6,119 nucleotides of DNA from Candidatus Peregrinibacteria bacterium (GTDB taxonomy: Bacteria > Patescibacteriota > Gracilibacteria > Peribacterales > Peribacteraceae), in NCBI GenBank assembly GCA_018662075.1, contig JABJGX010000065.1, positions 1 through 6,119 on the forward strand, given 5' to 3'. Within the stretch, counting starts at the first letter, position 1. Every line of letters begins with the position of its first letter. Shown here in pieces: positions 4,938-6,119 of the stretch. The notes beneath the pieces are model-generated. The model was not told the origin of the DNA. It saw only the letters and a list, made by a program, of their open reading frames with translations, and ran no database searches. The position numbers were made by a program, and so were the translations under genes.

Positions 4938-5034
4938 GCCCCACTTCGCTAAAGCTTCGCGGGGCACACTTCAAAGCAAGCAACAGTAGAAATGTGGCGT
5001 GCCACGCGAAACTCTCCTCAGAGAGTGAAGTGTG
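4938..5034. repeat. Cluster of nested inverted repeats between the GIY-YIG gene and tRNA-Arg
   Basis: GCCCC/GGGGC (4938-4942/4961-4965) forms one hairpin. CACACTTC (4965-4972) pairs perfectly with GAAGTGTG (5027-5034), enclosing GTGGC/GCCAC (4994-4998/5001-5005) and ACTCTC-CTCA-GAGAGT (5011-5026). On the minus strand this is the trailer right after the CCA of tRNA-Arg. ACTCTC-TGAG-GAGAGT followed by TTT could serve as a weak terminator of the tRNA transcript. No gene is seen here. Confidence 0.5.
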
Positions 5035-5110
5035 GTGCGCCCGGCAGGATTTGAACCTACGACCTTCTGGACCGCAACCAGATGCTCTATCCGAGCTGAG
5101 CTACGAGCGC
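5033..5110 (-). tRNA. tRNA-Arg (anticodon GCG)
   Basis: The minus strand gives a full cloverleaf. The acceptor GCGCTCG pairs with CGGGCGC (one U-G), the D arm is GCTC/GAGC with GGA(20) in the loop, the anticodon stem is TCTGG/CCAGA with loop TTGCGGT, and the T arm is GTAGG/CCTGC with loop TTCAAAT. The discriminator base is A and CCA is encoded (5035 to 5033). U33 places the anticodon at GCG, reading CGC and CGU. A20 and C35 agree with arginine identity elements. Many bacteria use ACG, edited to ICG, for this box instead. Confidence 0.95.
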
Positions 5111-5141
5111 ACGTGAGGGTCTAATGCTTATTAAAGCCCGA

Positions 5142-5188
5142 AAAGGGTATCATCTCCCCTTTAGAGAAACAACGTATTACGCTATAAT
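5142..5188 (+). promoter_or_regulatory. purE promoter with overlapping inverted repeat
   Basis: TATAAT (5183-5188) lies six bases before the purE ATG and 17 bases after TTTAGA (5160-5165, four of six matches to TTGACA), the best-formed promoter of the window. The expected start site falls on or next to the ATG, so the message should be leaderless. AAAGGG (5142-5147) and CCCTTT (5157-5162) form a 6-bp inverted repeat whose right arm overlaps the -35, which would suit an operator; this last point is inference. Confidence 0.6.
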
Positions 5189-5194
5189 ATATGT

Positions 5195-5644
5195 ATGAAA
5201 GTTACATTACTCCTCGGATCCACCACAGATACGCCATATGCAGAGAAGATCACTACAGTGCTCTCAGAGTTCGATATTCCATCAGAAATCGTTGTAGCGA
5301 GTGCTCATAAGGTGCCAGAGATGGTAGTTGATATTATCGAGAAATTGAATGCTGACCCTCAACCTCAGGTGATAATCACCGTTGTTGGTATGAGTAATGG
5401 TCTTGCAGGAGTAGCTGCAGCTAGCCTTGTTCACCCTGTAATCAACTGCCCCCCCTACGAAACACTTGATGAGTACTCTATCGATATTCACTCTAACCTA
5501 CGGTACCCATCAGAAGTCCCTTCGATGACAGTACTCAGTGCAAAGAACGCCGCGATTGCAGCAGCAAAGATTCTCGGAGAGGGAAATGCAGAGCTTAAAC
5601 AGAAAGTTGCAGATCGCATCAAGAATGTGAAGAGTAAATATTAG
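5195..5644 (+). CDS. purE: AIR carboxylase, PurE of class II type
   Basis: A 149-residue PurE-fold protein of de novo purine synthesis, converting aminoimidazole ribonucleotide (AIR) to its 4-carboxylate (CAIR). GSTTD (8-12) and SAHKVPE (36-42) form the phosphate and substrate region. The rest matches the class II enzymes (metazoan PAICS type) rather than the class I mutase: SAHK instead of SAHR, VVGMSNGL (63-70) instead of the GAGGAAHLPG loop, NCPP (84-87), DIHSNLRYP (97-105), and TVLSAKNAAIAAAKILG (112-128). Class II enzymes use CO2 directly and do not need PurK. The start is fixed by the family N-terminus and by a TATAAT six bases upstream; no Shine-Dalgarno is present. A uracil-DNA glycosylase gene follows after 25 bases. 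Cytoplasmic, normally multimeric. Alternative: an uncharacterised PurE-like paralogue, since no other purine gene apart from gmk is visible. Confidence 0.88.
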   Translation: MKVTLLLGSTTDTPYAEKITTVLSEFDIPSEIVVASAHKVPEMVVDIIEKLNADPQPQVIITVVGMSNGLAGVAAASLVHPVINCPPYETLDEYSIDIHSNLRYPSEVPSMTVLSAKNAAIAAAKILGEGNAELKQKVADRIKNVKSKY

Positions 5645-5657
5645 AAGTGTTCTGTGT

Positions 5658-5663
5658 TAACAT
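5658..5663 (+). promoter_or_regulatory. Possible -10 box (TAACAT) of the uracil-DNA glycosylase gene
   Basis: TAACAT (four of six matches to TATAAT) is followed by six bases and the ATG at 5670, repeating the spacing seen at three other genes. GGGAG within those six bases is too close to the ATG to be a normal Shine-Dalgarno. Read-through from purE is also possible. Confidence 0.3.
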
Positions 5664-5669
5664 GGGAGC

Positions 5670-6119
5670 ATGCAACATACTCTTCCAGATCTTCAGGAAA
5701 AGCTCAAAGCGTGGGATGGCTGCGCACTAAGCAAGCAATCCAATATCGTTCTTGGTGAAGGGAATTTCAACGCAGACATTATTTTTATTGGCGAAGCACC
5801 AGGAAAGAAAGAGGATGAGCTTGGCCGTCCTTTTGTTGGTGCATCTGGAAAGTTTCTCGATGACCTTATCGATTCCATTGGATGGTGCAGAAGTCAGGTC
5901 TATATCAGCAATGTTGTAAAATACCGGCCACCAGAAAATAGAGACCCGACAACAGAAGAAAAAAATCAGTGTATGCCATGGCTCATGATGGAGATTGGTA
6001 TCATCAAGCCAAAAGTCATTGTCCCACTTGGTCGACATGCACTTGGAAACTTCTGCACAGATGTCAGCATTTCTGACGTTCATGGTATTGCTCAGAAGTA
6101 CTCGGACGACATCACTATT
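5670..6119 (+). CDS. Family 4-type uracil-DNA glycosylase, 3'-truncated by the window edge
   Basis: The frame stays open from ATG 5670 to the last base (150 codons). It removes uracil from DNA as the first step of base excision repair. Family 4 motifs are clear: VLGEGN (27-32), the active-site GEAPG (41-45) with EDELGRPFVGASGKFLDDL (48-66), YISNVVKYRPPENRDP (78-93), QCMPWL (100-105) and PKVIVPLG (114-121). The C-terminal HPS-type motif lies beyond the window. Family 4 enzymes normally bind a 4Fe-4S cluster through four cysteines. Here only Cys18 and Cys101 are kept, while Trp15 and Tyr85 stand where the C-x-x-C partner and the KCRPP cysteine should be. The gene may be translated with purE or from its own weak promoter. 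Repair activity is likely from the intact GEAPG region but unproven. Confidence 0.88.
   Translation, partial: MQHTLPDLQEKLKAWDGCALSKQSNIVLGEGNFNADIIFIGEAPGKKEDELGRPFVGASGKFLDDLIDSIGWCRSQVYISNVVKYRPPENRDPTTEEKNQCMPWLMMEIGIIKPKVIVPLGRHALGNFCTDVSISDVHGIAQKYSDDITI

Noticed and set aside
1..6119. UGA recoding, because no gene here ends in TGA
   Set aside because: All eight stops are TAA or TAG, but eight is too few. Glycine is encoded by GGN and the tryptophan codons I read are TGG, and no frame needs to be read through TGA.
1..6119. CRISPR array or complete insertion sequence
   Set aside because: No regularly spaced direct repeats and no transposase-like reading frame are visible on either strand.

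Overview
The window looks like part of a small, compact bacterial genome, most likely a Candidate Phyla Radiation (Patescibacteria/Parcubacteria-type) lineage. This is an inference from gene content and style: short stand-alone genes, short gaps, TATAAT-like boxes placed directly before start codons with almost no Shine-Dalgarno sequences, a small GIY-YIG gene, a DUF1653 gene, and a trimmed DUF389 membrane protein. All eight visible stop codons are TAA or TAG, and nothing suggests UGA recoding.

Left part (1-2815): the C-terminal two thirds of a phosphomannomutase/phosphoglucomutase (+), then a 44-residue glycine-zipper membrane peptide (+) with the only convincing Shine-Dalgarno of the window. 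It meets, tail to tail on a shared CTAG, a minus-strand gene for a type I L-asparaginase homologue with altered active-site residues. Guanylate kinase lies upstream of that on the same strand. Each minus gene has its own CTACACT-type box.

Middle part (2816-3635): about 820 bases without a credible protein gene. The first 450 bases hold two candidate structured RNAs on the plus strand, each behind a TATAAT box. The first (about 2862-3050) is closed by an imperfect 20-bp stem and carries strong internal hairpins. The second (about 3148-3254) ends in a good intrinsic terminator. They share a 10-base word and I recognise neither as a known RNA class. The next 300 bases look like repeat-derived DNA and end in a REP-like palindrome.

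Right part (3636-6119): a DUF389 membrane protein (-) divergent from a DUF1653 protein (+); then on the minus strand tRNA-Arg(GCG), an AT-rich GIY-YIG endonuclease gene and tRNA-Ala(GGC); then on the plus strand purE of the class II (metazoan-like, CO2-using) kind and the start of a family 4-type uracil-DNA glycosylase that lacks two of the four usual Fe-S cysteines.

The genes do not form one pathway. They cover sugar-phosphate metabolism, nucleotide metabolism (gmk, purE), DNA repair and translation, mostly as single transcription units. The best leads are the two orphan RNAs, the repeated near-leaderless promoter layout, and the unusual active-site or cofactor residues in the asparaginase and uracil-DNA glycosylase.
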